This document shows, in pieces, positions 1 to 12,126 of a stretch of 64,000 bases of DNA (position 1 is its first letter; each line of letters opens with the position of its first letter). The notes beneath the pieces are model-generated. The model saw nothing but the letters and a program-made list of their open reading frames with translations. It was not told the DNA's origin and made no database searches. Source of the stretch: Coriolopsis trogii. Lineage: Eukaryota > Basidiomycota > Agaricomycetes > Polyporales > Polyporaceae. Location: contig JAHYIO010000005.1 of assembly GCA_020543525.1 (NCBI GenBank), positions 1,833,001 through 1,897,000 on the forward strand, written 5' to 3'. The translations under genes were made by a program, and so were the position numbers.

Positions 1-2834
1 AACGGCGTCGCCTGCAGTCTCGACGAATTTATCGACGCTTTCTTTCCTCCTGTATCACCAGACACCGCCGGCAAACCTGAGGTCAAGAGGAACCCGTTCT
101 CCAAGCTCGCGAACGCCACCAACATGGCGGAGGGTGAGATATCCCAGGCCTTCGTGCGTAACCAGTCACTCTCCTGTCACCAGGTTATAGCTCACTGTAC
201 TTCAGACACGGGCCGTCACCGCAGAAAAACTCGTACCCGGTTACGGCATTGCGCTCTCTGAGAGGAAACCCGACGCACGAGCTGTCGATCCCAAATATCA
301 GCGAATTGACTCCGCGTTGTTTCAAGAGAAAGAAGTCCCGACCAACGGACGTCCGAACTGGGCCGACCAGATAGTCGCAATCGAGTTCAAGAACTCGAAG
401 ACGGAGAATGACCCGTTCCAGGACACCGACGACGACGTTCTCCCAGCCACCGCCAACACCCGCGCAAAAGTCCGTGGCCAGCTCATCACGTATGCCGAAC
501 TTGCTTTCGCCGTCCAACAACGTACGGCGCTCTTCATGTTCCTCATCATGGGCCGTCGCTTCCGTCTCCTCCGGTGGGATAGGTCCGGGTGCATCGTGAC
601 CCAGGCGGTCGACTACGTCTCCAACTGGAAGAAGATGTGCGATATCCTCTGGCGGATATCTCGGTTAACCCGCGACCAGCTCGGCTTCGACTCCACTGCC
701 ACGCGCCTCTATCCTCACGATGAGGAGTGGAAGCTCATGACTCAGGCCTCGACAGAGCGGACCACCGACTGGAACCACGCCGAACGCAATCTCCCCGAGG
801 GAGAGATACCGAAGGACATAACGTTCGCATACGTACGTGCCAAGTTCAAGGCCTCCCTGGTCGACGAATGGCCCCGGTACAAGATCAGTGTTCCCGACGG
901 CGAGGGCCGGCCACCGCGCTACTTCCTGGTCGGTAAGCCGTCCTTCATGGCTCCCGGGGTGGCGGGTCGAGCGACTCAAGGCTTCGTGGCGCTCGATCCC
1001 AATACGGGTACCTTCATGTGGATGAAGAACGCGTGGCGTGCGGCATATCTGGACGTCGACAAGGAAGGAGACTCTCTCCACAAGCTCGCGGGCGTGCCCC
1101 ATGTCCCGACGCTTGTTTGCCATGGTGATATCGAAGGCCATAGGACGATCACTGCCGACTGGTGGACACGGAAGCACTCGAAGAAAGACGAGCCTGCGGG
1201 GCTCTCAGTACCTACGACCACAACGAGTGGTATGCCTATTGCCTCCACCTCGCGCGTTACGCTCGACCGGACCACTTCGTCCGGAATGAAGCGCAAGCGA
1301 GGGACGGTCGAAGAAGACACTCCCGAACCCCAGGCCAAGCCTCGGAAACGGTGTCCGCTTCGTCTACATCAACACTACCGGCTTGTCGTGGCAGAAGTGG
1401 CGATGCCTCTCCACAAGATTACCAGGGGTAAACAGTTGCTGTCCGTTGTATATGATTGCTTGAAGGGTACTGTGTACATTTTATCCTTTCCTAATGATGC
1501 CTCGAGGCTGACTGCGCCATCCACACAGCACACTATACAGCCATGGAGAAGAGGCACATCATCCACCGCGATGTCAGCGGGGGCAATATCCTCATCCTAC
1601 CTAAGGTCATTCCCAGGAAGAAGGGGGGCAAGTTCCATGTCAAGTGGACCGGTCTTCTAGCCGACTGGGAGATGTCGAAGCCTACGATGAATAAGCGGAA
1701 GACGAAACTCTCTCGCCAGCCTGAACGTACTGTAAGTTCTGATCGCATATCGTCTTCCTTCGCCTGTACCTGATTAGCTACTCGCCACAGGGTACTTGGC
1801 AGTTCATGTCAGCCGGCTTGCTCAAGGAAGGATCGAAGGTGGTTTCGACCGTTGACGAGCTCGAGGCGTTCCTCTACGTGATCCTCTACTACGCCATCCG
1901 CTATCTGCGATCGAACTGCCGCGACGTCCCGAACTTCATCGAGGACCTCTTCGACTCGTACACCTTCGTCAACGGCGAGTATCGCTGCGGGTTGATGAAG
2001 TCCGGCTTGATGTTCAGCAGCACACATCCCAGGCTCGCCGTCGACCAATCCCCGACTGATGTCGAGCTCAAATTCAACAGTCCGCTCGATCACGTTCTCC
2101 GCAATATGCTTGAACGCTTCCGCGCTCATTACCGCGTTGACAGACTGGCAAAGCAGCGCAAGTGTGCCGCCGATCTACGCTCAGCGGTCGACATGCTGCC
2201 GTTGCCAGCACCGAACTTCACAGACGGGGACCCAGAGGAGGACTCCGACTCGGAAGATTCCGAGTCCGACTCCGCCTCCATCTCCTTTGACGAGGATGAC
2301 GAAGAAGACGACGACGACGACGACATGTCTACCGATGAGGATGTGTTCCAGCCCTTGAACAAGAAGGACCAAATCCGAGCGCGGTCGGTGCAGTCCCACA
2401 AAAGGATGCTTCTCGTTTTGCGTAAGGCGATCCGGACGATGGCGTGGCCCAAGGGGGACTACGTTGGAGATCGGGTTCCGAAGGATTGGGTGCCTAAGCG
2501 TCCCGTAGGCCCCATTGGCAAATCGCGTGTGGCGATTGCCATTGATGAAGAACACGCAGACGATTCGGATGCGCTCGAATACACCAGCAAACGGCGCAAG
2601 ACTGAGGGACGCCAAGAGGAGCCTACGTTCGCGTCTTTGCCCGTACCCCCTTCAGCGCAGATGTCGCCGCAAACGCCGTCACGGAAGGCGAGGATGGGGA
2701 GGAAGGCGATGCGGATGAAGGTGACCTGGCAACATATGGATGACCGGCAGTTGAAGAAGGAGGGGCTTCGGGATTGGTTCCTCGGGAAGACCATGGCCCT
2801 GTTGCCGAACTGGCTCACTGGGAAGAAGGCGTAA
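1..2834 (+). CDS. FunK1-type fungal protein kinase A (5' partial)
   Basis: Fungal-specific FunK1 kinase (Pkinase_fungal family); substrate unknown. Coding begins before base 1; a paralogue start (MADKCVGC) suggests only a few residues are missing. Exons are <1-153, 206-1466, 1529-1731 and 1791-2834, and all phases fit, giving about 888 residues. Visible in order: an N-terminal LDEFIDAFF block, WADQIVAIEFK, the family core RGQLITYAELAFAVQQR and IRWDRSG-like LLRWDRSG, VPTLVCHGDI, the catalytic loop HRDVSGGN in exon 3, GLLADWEMSK in the DFG position, then GTWQFMS and DELEAFLYVILYYAIRYL. The C-terminal third is acidic (Asp/Glu run near 2290-2330) and ends in a basic WLTGKKA tail. It is the cleanest member of the A/B/D clade here and the likely parent of the 3' half of pseudogene D. 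Confidence 0.9.
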
Positions 2835-3484
2835 CAACTGTCTGAGACTGGGGCGCGAGGCTGAAGTCACCAGCCCCTGACGATATCGTACACCTCGTTG
2901 TATCATTGTTTCCGTACTTTTTGTTATCTTGCTAGTTATGTCCCTGATTTCAGTGGACCCTTGTTCCGAGACCACCCCGGAGCAGTGATCCTCACTGCGA
3001 CGCCTTCCGGACGCGGGAAACGCGCCACCGAGGAGTCGAGTCCGATCTTGTCCAGAGCATGCAGATCTCGGATGGAGGATATGTTGCAGACGCTCCCAAG
3101 TTGGACCCTCCACGTGGTCTATTTTCAACGAGGAGCGTGCGCAGAGTGGGAGGGGCCAACTTCGCAATCGGGCATCTGATGGTGAGACAGTGGTGCCGCC
3201 CGTTAGCCTTGAACTGCACGGCGTCTACGTTGCCTTTTTTGTGAAACTTGTCAGCTCCGCCTACATAGTACAAGCATTTGCTCCGCCGTCCTCTGCTATC
3301 CTTCAAGGCAAGCTCAATTTGTCCGACGACACAGAGGGAGACATAACGCGTCGTTGCATCATTACATTAGGTATACAGTATGTGTAAGTTGGTATAAATA
3401 CATGATACGTGACTATATGCGGCGACGGTCCACTGCAATCAAAGACCCACCCAGCGAAATAACAAGCACAGAGACAACACACGC
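2835..3484. other. Intergenic, no gene seen
   Basis: The first ~45 bp after the FunK1-A stop are nearly identical to the sequence following the stop of pseudogene D (28398-28440, opposite strand), ending abruptly at CCAGCCCC. The rest shows no coding pattern. Confidence 0.6.
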
Positions 3485-5761
3485 TCACGCCGCATTCACA
3501 GCGGCCTTCTCGTTCACATGCTCGTGTCTCGACTCCTCGCCCGCGCCCGCCTCGAGCGGCTTATGCGCCTCCGCCGCGCGGCCCTGCTCGATCAGCTCCC
3601 TCCGCGAAGCGAAGCCCTCCGGCGCCCAGTTGCGCGACGTCCACGGCTTGCAGTTCGGGTCGCAGTACATCATGTCCACGCTCTCGAGCGAGAGGTCCGA
3701 GGACTCGTAGAGGAAGAAGTAGACGATGACCGCCCCGGTGAGGTTGCACGCCGCGAAGACGAACCCGTACCGGTACTGGATCGCGTTCGTGATGAAGGGC
3801 GTGAAGAAGGCGAGGAGGAAGTTCCAGAGCCAGTTGCTGGCGGTGGCGAGTGAGGCTTGACGCGCGCGCGTGCGGGTGGGGAAGGTCTCGCCGATGAGGA
3901 TCCAGATACCCCTGTGGATGAGAGACGATGAGTCCAGCGGTCGCGGCATGGGTTTAGGAACAACGTACGGTGCCCAGGTCATTGCGTAGCCGAAGATGAA
4001 CATACATGCGGAAACGATCATCACTGCAGAGGCGTCAGCATGACGAAATAGGCGGGACGGGCGGAAAAGACTTACGTTTACCGATACCGCGGTCCGTGGT
4101 GGGATCCTTCGCAGTGCCCGCGGCGGCAAACACGAACAGCCATACCGACTGCCAGACGCCTCCAATGATCAGGGGGTAACGGCGTCCGAACTGCGCGTTG
4201 ATCAGTCTTCGCGCTAGCCAGATAGTGTGAGCCTAGGCTCTTACCTTTTCCATAACGTACATGCCGCCGAATGTGCAGACAAAGTTCACCGCACCGAGGA
4301 TAATCTGGGTGACATACGAGTCGTCGATACCGACAGATTGGAAGACGGTAGCGCCATACTGTTAGTGTAGCACAGTCAGCACCATGCCGTTGGTGTGTCA
4401 GAGAACTAGAGACACTCACGTAAAAGAAGTAGTTCGCGCCGGTCAGCTGCTGGAACATCTGGAGAGTCATGCCTGCAGATCATAAGAATGAGGACTAATC
4501 GGCAGAGTCTGAAGAGACATACAGAGAAGGGTGCGGTAGAGCTGCTTGCGGCGGGGGTTGAAGCATTCAATCCATCCAGCCTTCTCCTTGCTCTCAAACT
4601 CAATGGCGGAACGCATCTCCTCAAGCTGAAAATGGGATATCAGCATCATGCCTCAGAAGGGGACGACTGTGACGTACTTCGGCATGTACGAATCGATTGC
4701 TTTCAGCTTCTGATTCGGGGATACCGCGGGAAAGTGCGATGGACCGACGCGCATCGTCGAAGCGTCCGCGGGCCGTAAGCCACCTATCAGTCCGTGAGTA
4801 CATGTGGGTTTCAGCCAATACGTAGAGCAGATGTACCTAGGAGATTCGGGCATGAAGAGAATACCAATACCGAGGATGAGCGGCCACAAGAAACCGATAC
4901 CAACAACCGTGCGCCATGATCCGGCCCCAGGAATCTCGCGCGCGCCGATAGATATGCAATCTATGTTGACGGTGGTCAGGTGTCCGCCGATGTGTGAACG
5001 AGGGTGGAAAACTCACAAGCAACGAGGATACCGAAAGTGATGAAGAGTCTGTTCGACGCATGGAATGAGCATAGTATGACGCCATACACATTGGCAGACA
5101 CTTACTGGTAAGTGGCAGTAAGAGTACCACGAATCTGCGGGGGAGCGGTCTCGGCTTGGTACATGGGCACGGCAGCGCTCAGGGAGCCAACACCGAGACC
5201 ACTGATGAGGCGGCCAACGGCGAATTGTTGCCAGGAGTGGAAGGATAGCATCTGGATGAGGACGCCGACCATGAAAACACCGCACTCCACGGTCATGGCA
5301 TATCGACGTCCAAGAATATCGGCAGTCCTAGATCGCAGGACGTCAATCGTACACATATACGTCCAAGTCAGACCAAGCGCTACTCACGGTGCACCGAAGA
5401 GCGCGCCGGCAAGAGTGCCGATACTGAGGAGAGCGACAATAAGACCTTCACGGACGACGCTGAAAGAACACGTTCCAGCGTCTGTTGGGTCATCGCAGTC
5501 GGCAAACCGGAGCAGGAAATCTGGCATGAGAAGGATATCTGATATCTGGCCAGTATCATACTATACAGGAACGTCAACACTGGCCTTGCGAGATGGCGCA
5601 GAAACGAGATACTCACGCCAAAGATGAAGCCTCCCATGGAGGCCAGGACGGCCAGCATGATGGCTATCCAGCCTATTGGCAAGCCCTCTCTGTAAACGTG
5701 GTCAATTTTCACACCAGCGGCCTACGAGGAAGCGGCAGACTTACACGTAGAAAAGAGCCAT
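3485..5761 (-). CDS. MFS sugar (hexose) transporter
   Basis: Plasma-membrane sugar:H+ symporter of the sugar porter branch of the major facilitator superfamily. The gene has about ten exons separated by short introns; the first is only 17 nt (5745-5761, MALFYV) and is spliced to EGLPIGWIAIM. Conserved features follow in order: MGGFIFG and DTGQIS-type helix 1, the loop motif GRRYAM near 5300, the helix 5 region VGRLISGLGVG, PMYQAE, the PESPR motif near 4840, QQLTGANYFFYYG near 4430, GGMYVMEKFGRR near 4260, and GETFPTRTRARQAS near 3870. About twelve hydrophobic segments are seen. The usual C-terminal PETKG signature is YESSDLSLESVD instead. The cytoplasmic tail is long and charged and ends KAAVNAA. 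Substrate cannot be fixed from sequence; hexose is the usual one. Confidence 0.92.
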
Positions 5762-5892
5762 CGTAGGATGAATGAACAAGCGCTAGAGGCTCTCGATAGG
5801 GTGAGGTCGTTCTGGGTCGTGAAGTGATCGTGGAGAGGGAACTGAAGCCTCGAATGAAGCTGAGGGGAAGTCGGGGGCAGCGTCGGATACGG

Positions 5893-5900
5893 TATATATA
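5893..5900 (-). promoter_or_regulatory. TATA box of the sugar transporter
   Basis: TATATATA lies about 130 bp upstream of the transporter ATG at 5761 and is the only clear TATA element in this upstream region. Basis: position and sequence only. Confidence 0.5.
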
Positions 5901-7414
5901 GCGATTCCGGCGGTGGGAATGACATCACCTGCAGCCTTGGCTTGCGGACAAACGAGGTGGAGCATTGCAAGCAGTTTTACGAAACGTCGACCCAGAACGG
6001 AAGTTTCGAGCCCCTCCGTGTGGCCGGCCGTCGAAGCACCGACCTGGGCTCACGCTCTCGTTCCATCGCCGTCCTCGCTCGTCTCTTCTGCCCACGCTCG
6101 AGCCTGCGACTCTCTTGGTCTGCTTGCCTGTCTCAGTCTCGTTGCGTAGCTCCAAGTCGACAAAGACCGAGGGTGTTCAGCCAGGGTAATCTCTTGGAAG
6201 GAAACCCGCGTCGCGCTTCCCATCGGAAGTCTGCCCGACTTCCGGACCCTTTGGAAGCGTTTGTCAGAGATCATCCAATCTGTAAGCCGCTAAGCGGATA
6301 CGAAACGCACTCACGGACCATGGCCGGCGGTGAACAAATGGCTGAACCGATGTTCCTCATGCTCGAAACAGGAGAGGCGCCTGGTCGTATGGAGGGCGAT
6401 GGGATCGTGGGAATTATCGGACACACGGCCGATACTTACCTCCATTCCAACTTCCAAGGACCCACAGCGAGTTCCAGTAGCGGTCAGGCTCACTGTCAGA
6501 CCAGCTTATATGAGGAGGACTCTTCAATGTGCGGGGAGTTGAATCAAATCGCCCCCCCCCCCACGGCGTCCCCGCATTGCCCGAACTCGCCCCACACGTC
6601 ATGCGGGGTATGGCCGGTACTGGCACTACCTTGCCCAGGGAGGGTTTCAGTGGCGGTCTGTGCGTCCAACCCTGCCGATAAACGTCGGAGAAGTCATGCG
6701 GTCCTCGATGTCAGTACACAATGGCATACATCATGCAGCATCATATCTGACACTTACGGGCAGGCATTGCCGTACTCTCCTTAGATGCCGACCTAAGCAA
6801 GTGACAGCGCAGGGTCCTGAGCCATCATGTTGGACGAAACATGACCAGCAACATTCCATGGAGCAGCGAGTCCAGAATGCGAGCCTTGAACGTTGAACAT
6901 TGCATTCCGAGACAAGTAATCGAGGCATGTACACACGAGTACAGTTGGTGGATTGGCAGGCGCGTTGGGTCCACCCTGACTTCATCGTATCATCGACTTT
7001 GGGATAACGCACCAGAGCCATACTGGCAGAGTTCAATATGCCTCCATGTTCCGAGTGGTTAAAAGCAGTGTTCGAAACATGTACAGAATGGGCAGCGACC
7101 TGGGATCCGAGACCTCGTGACACCCAACGCCGGCGCCCGGGCCGTGCTCAGAGCCCGCAGAACCGCCAAATAAGATAGCACACCTTCACGCATCTGGGGT
7201 AATCATGGACAGATGCAAAGACTCAGAGTGAGGGAAACAGTCAGCGGCGACATTGCGATGACGGAGCACACACACGCACGCACAACGCTCCGCCGTGACG
7301 CTGTGACTAAAGAGTGACTCCCATATTGGGCCGCGGAGGCGCAGCCGTGGCTGAGTTCCGAACTCCGAGCTTGCCTCAGCATCTTGTACCATTACCACCA
7401 CCATCCCCAGCACC
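5901..7414. other. Intergenic between divergent genes
   Basis: Upstream region of both the transporter and the PIN-domain gene. It contains an 11-C tract at 6552-6562. A long open frame at 5942-6784 on + lacks any recognisable domain and overlaps the promoter. No convincing gene is seen. Confidence 0.5.
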
Positions 7415-8621
7415 ATGGCCGACGCCAAGGTCGCACCTAGCAAGCTCGCCATGTCTCGAGCCCTCGGGGCTGCGTTTCTGAACCACCAAGTCGAACAGCT
7501 CGAGAAGTCCGTGCATACAGGCGGCAACTGGCGCGAGCGCCGCACCCCCCAGGACAATTGGCGCGGAGCAGAGACGAAGAAGAGCACCGGACCTAAAGTC
7601 ATCAAGAAACGGAGCGACGAAGGCGTGGACGAGAGGCGCAGGGCGCAGGAAACGCAGAGAGAGCAGAGGGAGAGGCGGAGCGAGGACGGGAAAGGTCAGA
7701 AAGATGCCGATATCGTCGTCCTCGATGCGAGCGTTCTCGTCCACGGTCTCTACCACCTCAAGAAGTGGTCGAGGGAGGGCAGAGAGGAAGTCGTCATCAT
7801 TCCGCTGGAAGGTGAGGATTGGTTCACGCTCGTCGCTCCGTGCAGTCTAACCTGCAGCACCTGCAGCCCTGAACACCCTCGATCTCCTCAAAAAGGGCAC
7901 TAGCGCTCTTGCTCAGCGTGCCCGTGCGGCTTCTCGCATCCTCGAGGCCCAAGTTGGCACGAACTCGAGGATCCGCGTGCAGAGGGATGACGCCTTCGTC
8001 CTCTGGGACGACATCCCTTTCGACGATCAGACCGGTGCCACTCCCAACACCGCCCCGGAATGGGTCCGGCGCACTATCTGCTGCGCACGCTGGGAGTTGG
8101 AACACGCCAGCGAGGAACTCAAGGACGAGAGGGCCCCCAAGCCCCGCGTCGTTCTCGCAGTTTCATCTCCCTCCGCTGAGACCCAGTTGGAGACTCCGAA
8201 CCCGGCTCCTATCTCCGCTTCCCCCGTCCCGCTTCCCGCCCCCCAGCCGAACAGGTACGAGTCTCGTCTCGCCGCACCCGTCGTCTTCCGCTGGGCTGCG
8301 AAGGCCGGGGTCGAAGTGCTCGAAGTCAGCTCCGCTCCGCCTCATCCTTCCAACGGAGCGAGTGGCGATAGCTCTGCCAAAGCCCGCCGTGCGGGCGATA
8401 GCCACAAGCGTTCCGGGGAAGAGGAGCGTGCGAAGCGCGTGCAGTCTGGAAGAGGCCGCCGCAACTCGCGCGGCTCTACGCCCGGGGCTAGGCCGCCACC
8501 TATGGCCACAGGCACTGGCTTAGTCGAAAGGCCGCAAGCGGTCATGACCATGATGGAGATGGTCACCCAGCCCAACCGCGTCGTGCGCGTCCTCGCCCGC
8601 GGCGAGAAGCTCGACCCTTAG
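7415..8621 (+). CDS. PIN-domain protein
   Basis: Predicted PIN-fold protein, a family that usually comprises Mg2+-dependent RNases or RNA-decay factors. Two exons, 7415-7811 and 7867-8621, joined in phase across a 55-nt intron, give 383 residues. The N-terminal ~90 residues are basic and charged. The PIN core follows with DIVVLDASVLVHGL (first acidic residue), VIIPLEALNTLDLLKKG (conserved Glu) across the splice junction, and a later acidic cluster FVLWDDIPFDD. A proline- and serine-rich middle is followed by a basic RGRRNSRG stretch and a hydrophobic-basic end VVRVLARGEKLDP. Resemblance to PIN_4 proteins is from family knowledge; an exact orthologue cannot be named. All main acidic positions seem present, so nuclease activity is possible but unproven. 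Confidence 0.75.
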
Positions 8622-9302
8622 GTCCAGCAGGCACGCAGGCAAACACAACAGGTCAGTGCAAGCCGTGTATCATCCGCTGCTTCTTTAGGGCTGATAGTCG
8701 GACAGATGACGAAGTCATCCTCGCATCAGCATCATTTAGAGGAATCGGCCGTTCCGCATGCGTGCCGTCGAGGTTGCGTCTGCATCTGCAGCGTGCACCT
8801 GTGCCCGCGTTGCGGGGCGTCCAGAGGTCCCGAAGCCCCCTTATCTGACGCATCGGAACCATCTGGACACCGGCTGGCTGGCACGACATTCGCAACGGCG
8901 TGGGATTGAGCAGCGCAGCGAGGCGCGATGATTCTCAGCAGATCGAGGTATCGGGTATGCAGTACGAGGTCTCCTTCCCGTCTTGGCGTGGCACCGAGTT
9001 CTGATTGGACTTGCTTTGCTTCCTTCGATCGTCTCTGCAGTCGAGTCTCCCCGGTCATGTCGTCTACCCCCCACCTTATGCGAACAGTATCTTCCCTTAT
9101 GACCTGCCCTTTGTGTTCGCGCTCTGTCTCGTTCTCCGTTCTCCGTACGTATGATCGCGTATATATGCGTCTCTTTTTCCGTGTCCTATTGGTACAATGG
9201 AGCATGCATCTGCATGATCGTAAGTTGTCTTTTCCGATCTCGAACGCACGGAGGCTGGTGGGCTCACCGACTACTACATAAACGAAATCTGCGTTCGTGA
9301 GA
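8622..9302. other. Intergenic between convergent genes
   Basis: Lies between the 3' ends of the PIN gene and prefoldin 5. Only short open frames with no family resemblance on either strand. Confidence 0.5.
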
Positions 9303-10076
9303 TCACCCCGCTTTCGGATCCTTCGCGCCCGCTTGCTGCTGCTGCAGCTTCATCTGGAGGACGTTGATCAGGTAGTTCATGTTCTCCTGCTTCTTCTGGA
9401 TCGTCTCCTGCAGCGCCTCGAGGTTCGTCCGGATGTACTCGACCTTGGCCTCGTAGTGCTTCAGGGCTTGTGGACGCGTCTGGTAGGGTGGGTCCGCGCG
9501 GGTCAGGGAGGGTGGATCGGTGGTGGATGAGAAGCGAGAAAGGATGCGATCGCGCGCGCGCGGAAGAGGAGACGTACCTTCTTGACGTAGTACCCCGTCC
9601 CGACGTCGACGATGACATGCTCGTGGTCGCTCAGCTTCCCAGGGACGTAGAGCGAGTTCGTGAGAGGTACAAGGATGGTCTTATCTGCACGCCATCCAGC
9701 AGGAACGTCAGTTGCCCGTCTCCGCAGACAGTAGGCGGACGGAAAAGAGGGAGGAGGGGGAGAGGGGAGTTGGAAGTGGAGGGTAAGGCAGAACGCGCAC
9801 TTTTGTTCTCGGGCTTGATCTGCCCGACGTTGTCGATGCATGCGCGGAACTTGGCTTGCGCCTGGCGCAGCTGGTTGAACGAGTTCGAGAGGTGGGTGAG
9901 CTCCTGTGCACGGGGGAGCCGCGCGGGTGTATGCTTCGTGAGCGGGCGTCGTCACTGCCGCTGAGCGGGGAATGGGGACGCACCTCTTCGAGCTGTCGTC
10001 GGACGTCCGCAAGTTGCGGAACGTCGAGGTCCGTAACGTTGATTTGCTGTGGTTGTGGTGACGAGGTCGACGCCAT
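9303..10076 (-). CDS. GIM5: Prefoldin subunit 5
   Basis: Alpha-type subunit of the hexameric prefoldin (GimC) chaperone, which hands nascent actin and tubulin to the CCT chaperonin in the cytosol. Four exons, 9984-10076, 9801-9903, 9578-9684 and 9479-9303, with consistent phases give 159 residues, normal for the family. The N-terminal helix contains [11 protein letters not shown] and [15 protein letters not shown], the central beta hairpin region contains [15 protein letters not shown] and [14 protein letters not shown], and the C-terminal coiled coil contains [16 protein letters not shown] followed by [14 protein letters not shown]. Both helices and the hairpin are intact, so the gene is expected to be functional. 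Confidence 0.93.
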
Positions 10077-10183
10077 CTGTGTGTATGCCTGGAGTGTTCT
10101 TGGAGGATCCTGTCAGGTCACCTCCTGGGATTGATCTCCAGAAACAACAGAACTATATTTTAGGTAAATGTTAATTAAGTATT

Positions 10184-10255
10184 GCCCGTTTAGCTCAGTG
10201 GTAGAGCGCGCCACTCGTAATGGTGAGGTCGGTTGTTCAATCCAGCCAATGGGCA
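10184..10255 (+). tRNA. tRNA-Thr (anticodon CGU)
   Basis: A 72-nt cloverleaf without intron. Acceptor GCCCGTT pairs with AATGGGC (one G-T), D arm GCTC/GAGC, anticodon stem CGCCA/TGGTG with loop CTCGTAA (anticodon CGT at 10216-10218), T arm GGTTG/CAGCC with loop TTCAATC. The discriminator is A; CCA is not encoded. It decodes ACG. Confidence 0.93.
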
Positions 10256-10278
10256 TGAATGATCATACACTTCGTGTC

Positions 10279-10283
10279 TTTTT
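10279..10283 (+). terminator. Pol III terminator of tRNA-Thr
   Basis: A run of five T residues 23 nt past the mature 3' end, the usual RNA polymerase III stop signal. Confidence 0.6.
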
Positions 10284-10508
10284 GTCTCCCCCAGAGACCA
10301 AACGCGTGTCGTGCTCATTCTTTGTTGTTGGTTCGGGCGGAGTTGTCTTCGTTGAGAAGAGAATGCTCGAAGGTTGAGTGTTAGTGTCATAAGCGATGGG
10401 AGGATGGTCTTGCCAATTAGGTTAAAGGGCGTCTAAGGCGACTTCTGAATCCTGACAGTGATATCTTCATATTGCTACCTGCTTCTCTTCCACAAGTACT
10501 TATCCAAT

Positions 10509-12126
10509 ATGTCGAACGAGAACAACAATCCTCGTCGTACGGGAAGCCCCTGGGCACTGCCCTCCAACAGCGGGCCACGCATCGGACGCGTCGGAGCATG
10601 GAGCTCAACGCCTTCATCCAGGTGCGCCACCAAGCTGCAGCCCCGCGCATTGAATGTATGTTCATAGCGTGCATCGTCCTGTAAATCAGCAACAGCAGTC
10701 GCCCGAGCAGTGGAGGAGGAGGAAGACGCATCGCGACGCTGGGAGACTTGTCGAGCGGCGGGGCTCCTGCGGGCGGACATGCGGGGCATGGTCATGGAGC
10801 TGGAGGACATGGAGGGCACGGACATGCGCATGGGGATGATGAGGATGAGGACGAAGATGATGGGCCTGGTAACCAGGGGGCAGATTGGTACGCTGGCGGC
10901 GAGCGGAGGTGCGTTTTTTGAGCTATGAGAGGGAGGCGATTGACGTCGTGGGGAGCTGACGCGTCCATCTTTGTTTTGTTGGAACTTAGTGGGATCTCTG
11001 TGCAGAACCCTGGAAGGCCGGATGCTGCTGTCCCTGGTGGTGATCTGGTTCGGAATTTGCTGAGAAGGGCCGCAGAGTATGTCTTTCGTTGCTTCCTCTG
11101 GTCCCGATGACTTACAGGATGGCGTAGAGCGGGTCCGCCCGAACCACGAGCGGGTCCGGCTGCGACGAGGGGCCGCACGTTCATCGGCGGAGGGCATACG
11201 CTTGGAAGCGACGAGATCGACAGCACGTATATACCTGATCCCACCGGGCAAGACGACGGTGAGCCCTCCTCATTCTTTGTTCCTGATCCTTCATTGGTAC
11301 CAACTCCCTGCGCAGAACATGAAGAGGAAACTGCGATCCGTCACCTGACGTTCTGGCGTAACGGGTTCTCCGTCGAGGATGGGGAGCTCATGCGGTACGA
11401 TGACCCCGCTAACGAGGGCATCTTGAGCGAGATCGACGCAGGGTACGTCGACCACAAGCTTACGCATCATCGCGCTTGCTCACCATCTACGCATCGCAGC
11501 CACGCTCCTCCCCAGATTCTCAATGTGAGACCGGGCCAGCCTGTTGAGCTGCGCGTCGTGAGGCGCCTACAGGACGACTATGTCCCTCCAAAGGCGAAGG
11601 CGTTCTCGGGCCAAGGACACCGTCTTGGCTCTCCCATTCCTGGGGCCTCGACGTCCACCCCTGAGCCTGCTCCTGAAATCCCGGGGGCGTTCCCTTCTGG
11701 TAGCGCTGGCGGGAGCAGCCTGCCCGCGCAGCGTTCTGCTGATAACTTTGGCACGCGGTTCGAAGTCGACCAGACGAAACCCACGACGAGCGTCCAGATC
11801 CGGTTGGCGGATGGAACGAGGTGAGAAGCAGCGCGCACGTCCGTCCAAATGAACGAGTGCTGAATGATGATACTACCAGGATGGTTGCGAGGATGAACTT
11901 GACGCATACAGTTGGCGATATACGCAACTTCATCAACGCGTACGCCCTCACTGTGTTCGGTTGTCGTATGTGAGGCTGACTAGCTATGTCAAGGTCCCGG
12001 CCTGAAAACCTCTCTCGTCCGTATCTGATCATGACGACGTTCCCCAACCGCACGCTCGAGGACAACTCGCAGACCATCGAGGCCGCCGGTCTCGTCAACA
12101 GCGTCGTGGTTCAGCGTTGGGCATGA
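10509..12126 (+). CDS. SHP1: Shp1/p47-family UBX-domain Cdc48 cofactor
   Basis: Adaptor of the AAA ATPase Cdc48/p97. Eight exons fit in phase: 10509-10621, 10711-10908, 10990-11076, 11128-11258, 11316-11442, 11500-11820, 11880-11939 and 11994-12126; 389 residues. After a Gly/His-rich acidic stretch come WYAGGERSGISVQNP (the typical p47 linker), GRTFIGGGHTLG, the SEP domain ([21 protein letters not shown] through APPQILNVRPGQPVELRVV), the segment FSGQGHRLGSP, and a C-terminal UBX domain (VQIRLADGTR, MNLTHTVGDIRNFI, TTFPNRTL). The FPNR loop corresponds to the FPR Cdc48-binding loop. An N-terminal UBA domain, present in yeast Shp1, is not recognisable; an upstream exon could have been missed, but no candidate is visible before 10509. 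Confidence 0.9.

Noticed and set aside
665..1177. 170-codon minus-strand frame inside FunK1-A
   Set aside because: Shadow of exon 2; the same antisense frame recurs in the other A-clade copies because the coding strand is conserved.
5942..6784. 280-codon plus-strand frame
   Set aside because: Overlaps the transporter promoter, has no domain, and its composition is not protein-like.
7035..7075. tRNA-like string (ccgagtggttaaaag and gttcgaaac)
   Set aside because: Only a D-arm-like and a T-loop-like piece; no acceptor or anticodon stem can be formed.
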